Part shown: piece by piece, positions 1 to 7,758 of the stretch
Numbering within the stretch: the stretch's first letter is position 1
Layout of the letters: each line of letters starts with the position of its first letter
Assembly: GCA_032718475.1 (NCBI GenBank)
Contig: JAUCBJ010002464.1
Coordinates: 1 to 20,075 of the forward strand
Reading direction: 5' to 3'
From: Nemertoderma westbladi
Lineage: Eukaryota > Xenacoelomorpha > Nemertodermatida > Nemertodermatidae
Length of the DNA: 20,075 nucleotides
Translations under genes and position numbers: made by a program
The notes under the pieces: model-generated
What the model was told of the DNA's origin: nothing
Database searches by the model: none
What the model saw: only the letters and a program-made list of their open reading frames with translations

Positions 1-2
1 AA

Positions 3-205
3 CATTTTATAGCCCGGTACTAATAGGGTTAAGATATCGTCCTATTGCATCTATATTATTTTTTGCTAAAATTCTGGAAGATATTTTCTTAAAGGATTTT
101 CTTTCTACGGACATAAACAACCTGATGGAATGCAATTTGCTTATCAAGAACAAATTGGTTTTGATATAATTATCAGTGCAATTCTTGAATATGGGACAAT
201 GCCAA
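3..205 (+). pseudogene. Degenerate reverse transcriptase fragment (LINE C, finger region)
   Basis: Seen: one frame reads YRPIA at 35-49 followed by AKILE at about 67-81. After a shift near 105 another frame reads MQFAYQ at 130-147. Known: non-LTR reverse transcriptases carry an NYRPI-type motif and, 30-40 residues later, a QFGF/QFAYQ-type motif. The spacing here, about 32 codons, fits. There is no start, the reading frame is broken at least once, and the match fades after about 200, where the periodic 16-mer array begins. Inference: this may be the upstream part of the RT whose later motifs reappear in the same orientation at 6040-6912, separated by later insertions. It could also be an unrelated RT relic. 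Confidence 0.42.
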
Positions 206-218
206 CCATATTGACCAA

Positions 219-806
219 GTCACGTACGGGACAAAAAATATACAAAAATGTAAATCATTCGAGAATGAATGGTCACGTGTCTTTGATAATTTGATCGCCA
301 GATACACTATAATCGGTCCCCTCCTGCTGTGATACACTCCAACCACAGTTTGTTATAGAAAAAGCGACAACGAATTAAAAAAAAAATCGTCACTTACGGG
401 ACATTTTTCAAATTTTATGATTGTGATTAAGGGCTCATTTTGGCCATTCATATTACAATTCAGGTGCCAAACGATTAATATCCCTGCTGAGTATAATTCC
501 TGTGAACAAATAAACGTAGCTTCGAATTAAATACAAAAAAAATACAAAAAAAAATTAATGTGGTCCGATTTTTGTCACATACGTGACATTCGGTAAATGA
601 TTAATTTAATGGCATATAAATTGTCAAATATGGGCCATTAACCCGATGTGTTATCAATTCCACTCATATTCTTCCATGTGTTTCAATTAGTTTGCCAATT
701 TTTGGTGGTTTAGCAGGTCATATGAATAAATTGTGTGAGCGTATCCAAAATGGTTAAAAAAGTGTCCCATACTTAACAGAGGTTTTTTATCAGAAAACTC
801 TCATAA
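219..806. repeat. Left part of a quasi-periodic array built around a 16-bp near-palindrome
   Basis: Seen: the 16-mer related to TGTCCCRTACGTGACA (reverse complement TGTCACGTAYGGGACA) occurs at 219-233, 389-403, 574-588 and 763-778, spaced 170, 185 and 189 bp. The sequence between sites is AT-rich and mostly unalignable by eye. A CCTGCTG-like patch about 90-100 bp after the first two sites suggests the units are homologous. No coding frame is convincing. The array continues at 5059 beyond LINE A copy 1. What it is remains unknown: a decayed satellite or the inside of a non-coding mobile element are both possible. Confidence 0.6.
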
Positions 807-815
807 AGATTTAGA
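807..815. repeat. Target-site duplication of LINE A copy 1 (3' side of the element)
   Basis: AGATTTAGA here is repeated exactly at 5059-5067 on the other side of the element. Several AGATTTAGAT-like words occur just beyond 5067, so chance similarity is possible. However, the element ends at exactly these points on both sides. Confidence 0.55.
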
Positions 816-858
816 TCTCCTACTACTAGGATCGGCATGCTGCATTGCAGCTGCATTT

Positions 859-959
859 TTAAGAATGCTGTGCCGGCTTATCGACAAAATTGCGCCGCCA
901 CAACTCCCTATCCCCCATGACATTTGCTAGATCATCCGCATCTTCAAGGCCAGTGTCCT
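859..959 (-). pseudogene. LINE A copy 1, last codons of the ORF
   Basis: The minus strand reads KDTGLEDADDLANVMGDREL, then WRRN, ending in a TAA at 859-861. Tails of the type DTGL...RxxMxDRxxW are typical of LINE ORF C-termini. The upstream codons of the same ORF are at 2588 and beyond, because the TTAA element has split the sequence between 959 and 2588. LINE A copy 2 has the same tail uninterrupted near 10400-10490, with ANVMGDR shortened. Confidence 0.8.
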
Positions 960-963
960 TTAA
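960..963. repeat. TTAA target duplication, left
   Basis: TTAA directly precedes the G-run that starts the 1620-bp element and is repeated at 2584-2587. The uninterrupted site in LINE A copy 2 (10492-10495) has a single TTAA. Confidence 0.85.
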
Positions 964-984
964 GGGGGGGGGGTACACCCCCCT
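964..984. repeat. Left terminal inverted repeat of the TTAA element
   Basis: G10-TACA-C6-T. Its inverse complement is at 2565-2583. The repeat is almost self-complementary (G-run, TACA/TGTA, C-run), so each end could fold back on itself. Confidence 0.8.
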
Positions 985-1670
985 ATGGACCTTTTTTGCA
1001 AATGGCTATAATTTCTGCTTGTGTGTAATTTTGTATATTTTATACATTTCGGGGGATTAACATATGGCCAAAGATTGGGTTCAAAAAACAATTTTCAAAT
1101 TTGCGTAGCCCTCTAGCGGCCACCAGCGAAATTGTTAATTTCACTAAAAAACACTACTAGTCTCACAATTTTGGGCGAAAATTTTCGAAACTTGGTTTTT
1201 CTGAATCAGCATCCTCGGCTCCACAAAACTTATCGGTTACATTTTTTATTTAGGTCTTAAATATTTTTTAAATATTATTAAATAATATTAATTATTACTT
1301 AATAGATATTAACTAATTTCTAGAAATTAATATGGCACAATTCAAAATTCTAACCGATAACTTTTGATCAAAACCCGAAAAGAAATCAAACAAAAAAAAA
1401 ATTTCGAAAATTGGTTAAGAAATGGCTGAGTAGTAGTATTTTGAATGTGAAAAATACAATTCCGAGATAAACGCATTTAAAGTTTAAGAACAATATATTT
1501 CAAATGTTCCCGCTATTTTCAGTACTGGTATCTCCTTTTGTTTTTGCCATTGGTTATCCCCTATCCATATTTTGTGATTTCTCAATGGATTTCATTAAAT
1601 TTGGTTCAAAAAAACCCCCACCCACTTTTAACAACCTGTTAAAATAATTTTAGAGTGCTTGCCAAAAAAA

Positions 1671-1690
1671 ACACTTCGCGCAGCACGTGA
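1671..1690. repeat. Isolated unit of the 20-bp CACGTG minisatellite
   Basis: ACTTCGCGCAGCACGTGAAC-like unit, the same as the units of the array at 1844-2045, lying about 170 bp upstream of it inside the TTAA element. Confidence 0.6.
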
Positions 1691-1843
1691 ACAAATTTCA
1701 TTTTGGCGTATTGATTTGATCTCATATTATTTCGTCATTTAGTAATAAATAGTCATGGAATAATGAGACAACCTTAAGAAACATTCAAAATTATATAAAA
1801 ATTTCCACATAATTTTATAATAAGCCTTTACACAGAACATTAA

Positions 1844-2045
1844 GCTTTGCGCAGCACGTGAAACCTTCGCGCAGCACGTGAGACATTTGCGCTGCAGGTG
1901 AAGGTTTCACGTAGCACTTAAATTCTTTATAAAGCACATTAACTAATCGAGCACCTCGGAAAGCTTTTTGATCAGAATGAGAAGCCTTCACGCGGCACAT
2001 GAAAAGTTCATGCTGCACATGAAGACTTCGCGCAGCACGTGAATT
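1844..2045. repeat. Minisatellite, about ten 20-bp units with a GCAGCACGTG core
   Basis: The GCAC (or diverged) core recurs at 1854, 1874, 1894, 1914, 1934, then off-phase at 1951, and again at 1995, 2015 and 2035. Unit consensus is about TTCGCGCAGCACGTGAARNC. The outer units are best preserved, the middle ones decayed. Each good unit holds CACGTG, an E-box hexamer. It lies entirely inside the TTAA element. The reading frame that spans it is a by-product of the repeat, not a gene. Confidence 0.8.
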
Positions 2046-2244
2046 ATTCTCAGAGCCTGCGGAATTAAAAAAAAATAAGTTTATGGTTGTTTCCCAGAAT
2101 AATTATTACTAGCTATTGTTATATGATGGTTCACATTTGTTATTACTAGTAGACAACTATTCCATTAGACAACTGTTCAATATGTAATACAAAACTTACA
2201 AATATCTATTAAATATATATTAATCAAAATTTGACGGACATGTT

Positions 2245-2284
2245 GACAGACAGACAGACATACAAACAGACAGACAGACAGACA
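2245..2284. repeat. (GACA)n microsatellite
   Basis: Imperfect run of GACA tetranucleotides inside the TTAA element. A second shorter run lies at 2420-2442. Confidence 0.85.
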
Positions 2285-2419
2285 AACTGAGAGACAGACT
2301 GAGATACAGACATAGTGATTAGATAATTCCAAATATTAAAACAGACATCGACATTAAGAAAAATCCTAACAGTAAACATTTCAGATTGCTTATTTTATGC
2401 CAGTTTTAATATTTCGATG

Positions 2420-2442
2420 GACAGACAGACAGACATACAGAC
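2420..2442. repeat. (GACA)n microsatellite, second run
   Basis: GACA repeated with one CATA-type interruption, near the right end of the TTAA element. Confidence 0.8.
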
Positions 2443-2564
2443 GGAAAACCAGCCATTACTCGAGAAGTAAAAGAGATCTCGCTAGGCCGTTTCCAGATTT
2501 GAAATCCGCATTAAATTCTACTCTAGATGAAATAAAAAAACAAAAAATGAAAATTTTGACCTGA

Positions 2565-2583
2565 GGGGGGGTGTACCCCCCCC
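2565..2583. repeat. Right terminal inverted repeat of the TTAA element
   Basis: G7-TGTA-C8, the inverse complement of 964-981, immediately followed by TTAA at 2584-2587. Confidence 0.8.
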
Positions 2584-2587
2584 TTAA

Positions 2588-2811
2588 GATGCGTCTCAAG
2601 AAAGTCATGGGCTGTCCACCATGCTTATTCACTCCATGAGGCTGCCAAAGTACGAGATTATGCACTGGCTGGTCCTCACGGCGAAAGCAATATCCTGCAA
2701 AGCGGAGGCGATTTTGTTCTAGTGTCAAGCTTGGGGGAACCAATGAGACATCTCCAATGTTATATAGTGTCTGGTTGGAGATGTGTGCATTGTACTTGAC
2801 ACAATGGGACA
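2588..2811 (-). pseudogene. LINE A copy 1, RT C-terminal region
   Basis: The minus strand reads LRFAGYCFRR, DQPVHNLVLWQPHG and GGQPMTFLRRIL (the last ends at the TTAA element). This is the post-RT region common to LINE ORFs (an LRxxGHxxR motif followed by a GxxxxTxxxxLxxD region). It is joined directly at about 2811 to the start of the RT (SGVDGVPPEV), which is upstream in the ORF. An internal deletion has therefore removed the RT core with its catalytic motifs. Copy 2 retains RT codons at this position. Confidence 0.75.
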
Positions 2812-4415
2812 CAAGACCTCAGGGGGAACACCATCTACTCCACTGGCACGATTGGTCTTAATGCTCTTTGCAGCAGCCTTCACTTCTGCAAAGGAGATAT
2901 CGCCAATGGGAATATCTGGGAGTACAGACTCAGACACTTTTACTTCTATAAATTGATCAGGCAATACCCTGTCATTATTGAGGAGCTTTTCAAAGTGGGC
3001 CTTCCAACCATTGAGGCGATTGGCGGGTGATTCTGCCTTAACCTTGGTGGTTGGTTGGCTTTTCCGCCCAGTAAGAAAGTTGATCGATTTCCATGCCTGG
3101 GATGATTGCCTGCTGTCGTCAGCATCATTGATGGCATCAACCTGTTGGTTTATTAGCTCCTGTAGATTAACAGAGTACTGCCTGTTCAGGGACCTAGATG
3201 CAGCCTTAACTGCATTCTTGGCCGCTGTAGTCTTTTTGAGTCGGGACTCTTTCTGCGCCTTATAGAGGTCATTTCAGCACTTCCGAATTTTGTTGTCAGT
3301 CCAGGGGGCCCTTCCCTTTTCCTGTTTCGAGGGTATACATGAACTGTTTCTGCAGCTGCTAACTTAACTGCTTCTGTGAAGGCAGTATAGCCCTCACAGT
3401 GATCTGCTGCCTCAGAGGCAAGAACCTCATACCTGTTGTCCAGCTGTAGTGTGAAGCTGGATCTCAAACTTGGCTGTTGCAACAGAGAGGACCAGTCATG
3501 CCGCGGCAAGGCAGATTTCATTGTTCTGCTAGCACGCAGACTAAGTCTTACCTTGGCCACAATAAGGCGGTGATCACTGGAGAAGGGTCGAAGTGTAAAT
3601 GCATTACAGTCTTGTATAGAGCTCCTGTATTTCCTATGAAATAGAATATGGTCTATCTGGGACTTGTGACCACTGGGTCCACTATGAGTCCATAGCTTTC
3701 CAGTTTGCTTCTTGAACTGGGTTCCAGCCGAAAACAATCCATTTCCAGAGATAAAATCCTGAAGATGGACGGAATTTCGGTTAACACTATTGCTATAGAC
3801 CCAGGGCGATGTAGGTGATTGATGCAGACTTGCATTAAAGTCTCCCAGGAATGTTAAGAATGCATGCTGATCCACTCCATCAGTAGATGCTTGTAGATTG
3901 TGGTAGAAACTTTCCACCTCCTCTACAGGGGTAACACTAGTTGGAGAGTAGCACACAATCAGAACCACCTTAGGAAACTTCTTAGCCAGTCTTCCAGAAC
4001 ACGAGAAGTGGCAATGGATGATGCGGTTGGAGATTTGGTCTATTTTGTCCAATGCTGCATGTGCAGTTGGATTCATCAATAGACCAATTCCACCATTGCC
4101 ACTATCATCTGCTGACGCGAGGGCGAGTCGCCAACCGCCCCCTATGTCCTTAATCAGAACCTCATCAGTCTGTACAGTCTGCATTCGGTGCTCTTGAACA
4201 CCCACTGCGCGAAGAGAAAGCTTATCTGTCAAGGCAGTCAGCTCACCTTGTCGCATTGGGGACCCGAGTGTTAGGGTGTTTACTGAGGCTAGTCTAGTGA
4301 CTTGCCTCAGATTCAACAATGGCTTTGTTGATCGGGGTGGAACATGAGAGTAGCCTCCAACTCCAGAATCCCTCTCCCCCTCACAGTGACCCAGGGTTTG
4401 GGCTAGAAAGGTCAT
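2812..4415 (-). pseudogene. LINE A copy 1: APE-type endonuclease, linker and RT start
   Basis: From an ATG at 4413-4415 the frame reads 409 codons to 3186. Endonuclease landmarks: VNTLTL (Asn46), VQEHR (Glu75), CYSPTS (about 155-160), FLGDFNAS (Asp192, Asn194), QIDHILFH (Asp255) and SSDH (Asp281, His282). All expected catalytic positions of an APE-like, Mg-dependent nicking endonuclease are present. After about codon 365 the frame is shifted: the true frame, seen in copy 2 at 16468-16662, gives QKESRL, AAKNAVKA and RSLNR. It continues through GWKAHFEKLLNNDRVLPDQF to SGVDGVPPEV at the RT start, where the internal deletion begins (about 2812). Plus-strand frames in this area are shadows of the ORF. 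Confidence 0.85.
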
Positions 4416-5058
4416 CAGGAAAGCGACTCAAAGAATTGTAGGCTGCTCTCTCTCCAGTAGGGGGTGAGACAGGCAGCCGGTCAGGAGATTACTGACGCCT
4501 GTGTGAGGCCGATTGTGTCCGGTAATTCCACTGTCCTCTAGTGGCCGGACCTCCGCATTACTAATGTAATCCATAGTGGGGGTTGGGGGTGCTTTTATGC
4601 CGAGTCAGCTCTCGGGGCAAATACCACACCCTGGTTTGCCATTCCACAGGGTGGGTGTCGCAGTGGAGTCAGATATGAGGCCCATCACCCATATCTACTC
4701 TGGCGCACATTACCCACCATTGGCTGTGCAGCTCATCTGCTGGGTCATTCCCTGTACTCCTGCTGCCAGGTGCAGGTCGCAGTGAAGTGCACTCAGAGTG
4801 GACATAGAACACTCTACTCCTGACCAGCCATTGGTAGATCACCATCTTCCTGGCCAGGCCATATACCCCTGCAGCCACGTATATGTTCCTTAATCCAGGA
4901 CCAAGGAAGTCCTTATCCCAGAACAAAGGGGGCCCTAGTTATAGGGCCAGATTTAACCTAGTAAAAGGGTCTATGCAGCTTCAGGTGGCACCTCCTTTAT
5001 GCTGCATGGAGGTGGCAAGTTTTCTTGAACAATGACCTAGAATACCTGACCTGACCTG
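4416..5058 (-). other. 5' region of LINE A copy 1
   Basis: GC-richer than the surroundings and ending sharply at a TGACCTGACCTGACCTG-like run (minus strand CAGGTCAGGTCAGG), followed by the target duplication at 5059. A minus-strand frame of about 85 codons (4669-4926) exists, but I recognise no domain in it. It may be untranslated leader or a degraded ORF1. Copy 2 is truncated before this region, so it cannot be compared within the window. Confidence 0.6.
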
Positions 5059-5067
5059 AGATTTAGA
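5059..5067. repeat. Target-site duplication of LINE A copy 1 (5' side of the element)
   Basis: AGATTTAGA, identical to 807-815. A further AGATTTAGAT is present at 5071-5080, so the exact edge has a small ambiguity. Confidence 0.55.
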
Positions 5068-5431
5068 CTAAGATTTAGATATTTATATATAAGATATTAG
5101 AATTAGATATACATACAGATTTAGATCACCACATCCATTTCTCAGATAGTTTGACATGTATGGGTTGTATCAGTGAGACTGCTACGTAAACATTTATTTG
5201 GCCAGGTTGTTAAAACTGCCATGTCCCATAACGTGACAGGATGTCCCAAACATGGCATTGTGTTGGGGGCAGAAGTTAATCATGGTCTAAACAATAAATT
5301 ACTTACATTTAATTAATGGTTGGGGGCTTACCAGTCACAGATAAACTGTAACCTGCTCCTTCCCCATAATTGACAACAGACCAAATTAATTTATTACCAA
5401 ATTAACTATTTGTGGAAATGGTTTTGAGATT

Positions 5432-5503
5432 GGGACAGTAGTTGAGAGTGGGATGTAAGTTGGGAATGGAACAGGAGTTGGCAGTGGGATGGACGATAAA
5501 CTG
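5432..5503. repeat. Short minisatellite, four degenerate 18-bp units
   Basis: Units start at 5432, 5450, 5468 and 5486: GGGACAGTAGTTGAGAGT, GGGATGTAAGTTGGGAAT, GGAACAGGAGTTGGCAGT, then a weaker fourth. The period is exactly 18 bp. The first unit contains the TGGGACA half-match to the 16-mer of the larger array. Confidence 0.65.
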
Positions 5504-6039
5504 AATTTAAATTCTAGTACGAAGGAGTTGTTTGAAGAAATTTATGATTTGTTTTAATTGGAAAATAAATGTCAAAATTTAGAATAATTGCTTCCATGTA
5601 AATTCCTTCCTATACCATATCAATATGTCCCATATATGACATCAAAAAACTGACTATTTATTTACATTTTCAAATAAATTTTTTGATTTAAAATAAGTTT
5701 TCAGTTGACCATATGCAACAGTTTTGTGTATCAAATTGTTATTAACAGGAAAAAAAACAATTAGCCCCACTTTTCACGGCAAAGTTTCCCAGAAAGTGAA
5801 ACTTTGTGTTGTCACTCTAGGAAAAATTTATTTTTAGTGACAGAATTTTTAAATTTTTTTCACACCAGAAAACTTTCCACTTCGATCTGATTTCTCTTGC
5901 CGGACACCTCAATACCGCCATTAAACGATTGTTACTTCAAATTTTCAAGAATATGGACATAAAGTACGAAAAAAATATTTATAATTTTCCCATACGTGAC
6001 AAAAAAATTTTCTCAATTTTTACATTCCGGAACTTTTCT

Positions 6040-6912
6040 CTCATTAACGGCCAAGAAATTGTCACCCTTATTATTTAACTTATACACTAATGGAATTTTT
6101 ACACAACTGCAAGTGGTGGCCCAGACTGTAGATGATGTCGAATCTTTGACTTTATCATTAGTACACTTTCCTATGCAGACGACATACTACTCTTGGGAAC
6201 GTCTAGCAAGGACATTGAACAGATGGCTAGTAGTCACATAAAATCCGAACTAACTAACCTGAACCTTGAGTTGGAGACAACAAAAATAAATTGGATCTCT
6301 AAAATATCGTATACAAATGTAAATAATGAAATCCCACCTTTAATGATTGCCATTAATGGTCATCTTCATGCCGCATCTCCATCACTTACATTTCTTGGTG
6401 TCATCATTCGAGGGAATCACAGGAAAGAAATAAAACAGAAGTATCTGACATCGTAAAGTCGATCGCTACTCTTGCCGACACTTTCCATAGGAATGGGTGG
6501 ACTACTAAGCACTATCCTGTGCATCAGTGGGCTTTCTATGGCGGTCTATTGCAATTAAATTCATATTATATATAGAAGTTTTGTATAGGTGAACTATCCA
6601 AGAAAGACACATCAGCTATGGGGTATTCTACACCTTGATAATTACGTATCAAACGACACTCTCTATCATTTCGTAGGAACTGAAACCACTTCCTTAGAGG
6701 CATACAAATTGTCTGAGTACGTTGCTTCGCGCTCTCAAATGTCCAAATACCAATATCCAAGAAACCCTTCGAATGGTGCTGCAATCCAGCAATATCGTAC
6801 AGAATATCATGGACTAGGGAATATCCTAAATAAAGCAGTGATAAAGTTCGGTATACCCACATCTGCCTCACTGTGTAACTACCAGTACCACACTAAGAAC
6901 TTTCTTGACTGA
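6040..6912 (+). pseudogene. Reverse transcriptase palm and C-terminal region (LINE C), frameshifted
   Basis: Seen in successive frames: LSPLLFNLYTNGIF (about 6060-6100, RT motif B type), then LSYADDILLLGT (about 6170-6202, catalytic YADD of motif C). After these come KDIEQMASS, LTNLNLELETTK, LTFLGVIIRG (motif D/E-like) and IVKSIATLADTFHRNGW. A later frame (to a TGA at 6910-6912) has LSEYVASRSQMSKYQYPRN and IPTSASLCNYQYHTKNFLD. At least three frame breaks and a stop near 6572 make it dead. It is 5'-truncated at about 6040, next to the 16-mer array. It differs clearly from LINEs A and B, and I cannot assign the clade. It may continue the RT fragment at 3-205. Confidence 0.7.
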
Positions 6913-7057
6913 CTATCCCCACCAATCGAATCACTTCTGGTAAATAATTGTCTTGGTATGTAAGGTAATTGACCCTGAATGGATTTCTTTGTAAACTGAT
7001 AGTAACTAAAGTGTATATTTAAAGTGATGAAACATTACAGGAGGTCATTTTTTGCTT
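6913..7057. other. Probable 3' tail region of LINE C, no gene
   Basis: AT-rich sequence after the last RT-like codon. No poly(A) or simple-repeat tail is obvious, so the end of the element cannot be fixed. Confidence 0.3.
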
Positions 7058-7288
7058 GTTTCCATGGTTACATGGCAACTGCCAATCCACTTTTTTGTCG
7101 CCACCATTAAAAATATAGAGGGTCATATTGTCAATATATTTGGAAAGTTTCATGATTTTAGCACAAGGGGAACACATCTTTGGCAATGGTTTAGAAAACT
7201 ATTGATATTTGCAAAAATTCACCGAAATTTTCAATAAAAATGACGTTTGAAGACTGACAAGACTGAGAATGACAGTTGCCATGGTAAC
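7058..7288. repeat. Short inverted repeat with RFX X-box-like ends
   Basis: The word TTACATGGCAACTGCCA (7068-7084) and its inverted relative (reverse complement of TGACAGTTGCCATGGTAA, 7270-7287) lie 185 bp apart in opposite orientation. GTTGCCATGGTAAC at 7275-7288 matches the symmetric X-box pattern (GTTGCC, AT, GGTAAC) bound by RFX factors. 7058-7079 holds two overlapping variants. It could be a small MITE whose ends resemble X-boxes, or real regulatory DNA about 0.5 kb upstream of the secreted-protein gene. Confidence 0.5.
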
Positions 7289-7710
7289 TGGACTAAATCT
7301 ACCTCAAGGGGATGCCAGCCATTACCCAAATTTGCCTTCGCCATCACTTGCTAGGCGTATTTGCCGGATTTGGAACCAGACTAGAATACACTAAATAGTG
7401 CGTAATAATTCTAGTTACCATGAGTCACATTTTTTCTGGAAGACTTATTTAACAACAGGTTGGTTAGTTTGGTAAGGCGTCATAAACGCTAAACAGTATA
7501 TAGGATGTCTTGTTTCTTGTATACTAATTGATAGGGATAATTATATTTTGCAAGGAGTTCTAAACTATTATATATATTCTATACATATATATATTTGCTA
7601 TAAACTCTAATTTGATAATAGTTAGCGTTCTAAAATATTGCTAAATTGTATTGTAAAAATTATGTCTATCTGCTAAATTCCGGCTACTTAGTCTATAGTT
7701 TAGGACGCCT

Positions 7711-7742
7711 TTATATTTTTCAATCAGTCTTCACCAATCAGT
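7711..7742 (+). promoter_or_regulatory. Possible core promoter of the secreted-protein gene
   Basis: TTATATTTTT at 7711-7720 could serve as a TATA box. ATCAGT at 7737-7742, about 28 bp downstream, resembles an initiator (TCAGT). The ATG at 7759 follows closely, so the leader would be only about 20 nt. The region is AT-rich, so a chance TATA-like word is possible. Confidence 0.3.
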
Positions 7743-7758
7743 GCCTTTGAAGGCAAAA

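Larger units (their letters stand above)
964..2583. mobile_element. 1620-bp non-autonomous DNA transposon with TTAA target duplication
   Basis: Seen: the element begins with ten G, TACA, six C and T (964-984). It ends with seven G, TGTA and eight C (2565-2583), which is the inverted complement. TTAA lies on both sides. LINE A coding sequence ends at 959 and resumes at 2588. LINE A copy 2 shows the joined site GTCCTTTAAGATGCG at 10487-10501. Known: TTAA duplications are made by piggyBac-like and Kolobok-like transposases, among others. I find no transposase frame inside, so it must have been moved in trans. The interior is AT-rich with a 20-bp minisatellite and GACA runs. The terminal repeat is only about 20 bp and is itself almost a palindrome. 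The family cannot be assigned from termini alone. Confidence 0.83.
816..5058 (-). mobile_element. LINE A copy 1, APE-type non-LTR retrotransposon, internally deleted and interrupted
   Basis: Read on the minus strand: a 5' region (5058 to about 4416), an APE endonuclease (4415 to about 3310), a linker and the first part of the RT (to about 2812), a jump over most of the RT, the C-terminal region (2811-2588), a 1620-bp foreign insertion (964-2583), and the last codons and 3' end (959-816). The element is bounded by the 9-bp duplication AGATTTAGA. The protein resembles the LINE group encoding GILQGDTLAPFLF-type RTs (seen in copy 2 at about 10600), which I place near RTE-like elements without being sure of the clade. 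It is inactive: RT core missing, frame broken near 3310. Copy 2 at 10359-16662 is very similar. Confidence 0.85.
5059..6001. repeat. Right part of the quasi-periodic 16-mer array
   Basis: Full 16-mers at 5222-5238 (one extra base), 5626-5641 and 5986-6001. Half-matches occur near 5428 (TGGGACA) and 5808 (GTCACT), where a regular spacing of about 180-205 bp predicts them. With LINE A and one duplication removed, the distance from the last left site (763) to the first right site (5222) is about 207 bp, so the rhythm continues across the insertion. The rest is AT-rich with no supported gene. Confidence 0.58.

Noticed and set aside
964-973. G10 run considered as a sequencing or assembly artefact
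   Set aside because: Its inverse is found 1.6 kb away with TTAA on both sides, and the joined site exists in LINE A copy 2, so the run is part of a real element end. The exact number of G may still be uncertain.
1815-2018. 67-codon minus-strand frame
   Set aside because: It runs through the 20-bp minisatellite, and its residues simply repeat the unit translation.
2978-3265. 95-codon plus-strand frame, with a near twin at 11327-11575
   Set aside because: Shadow of the LINE A ORF on the opposite strand. The similarity between the two comes from the two LINE A copies.
4576-4926. Overlapping plus and minus frames in the LINE A 5' region
   Set aside because: No domain recognised. The region may be leader or a degraded ORF1, so no separate gene is claimed.
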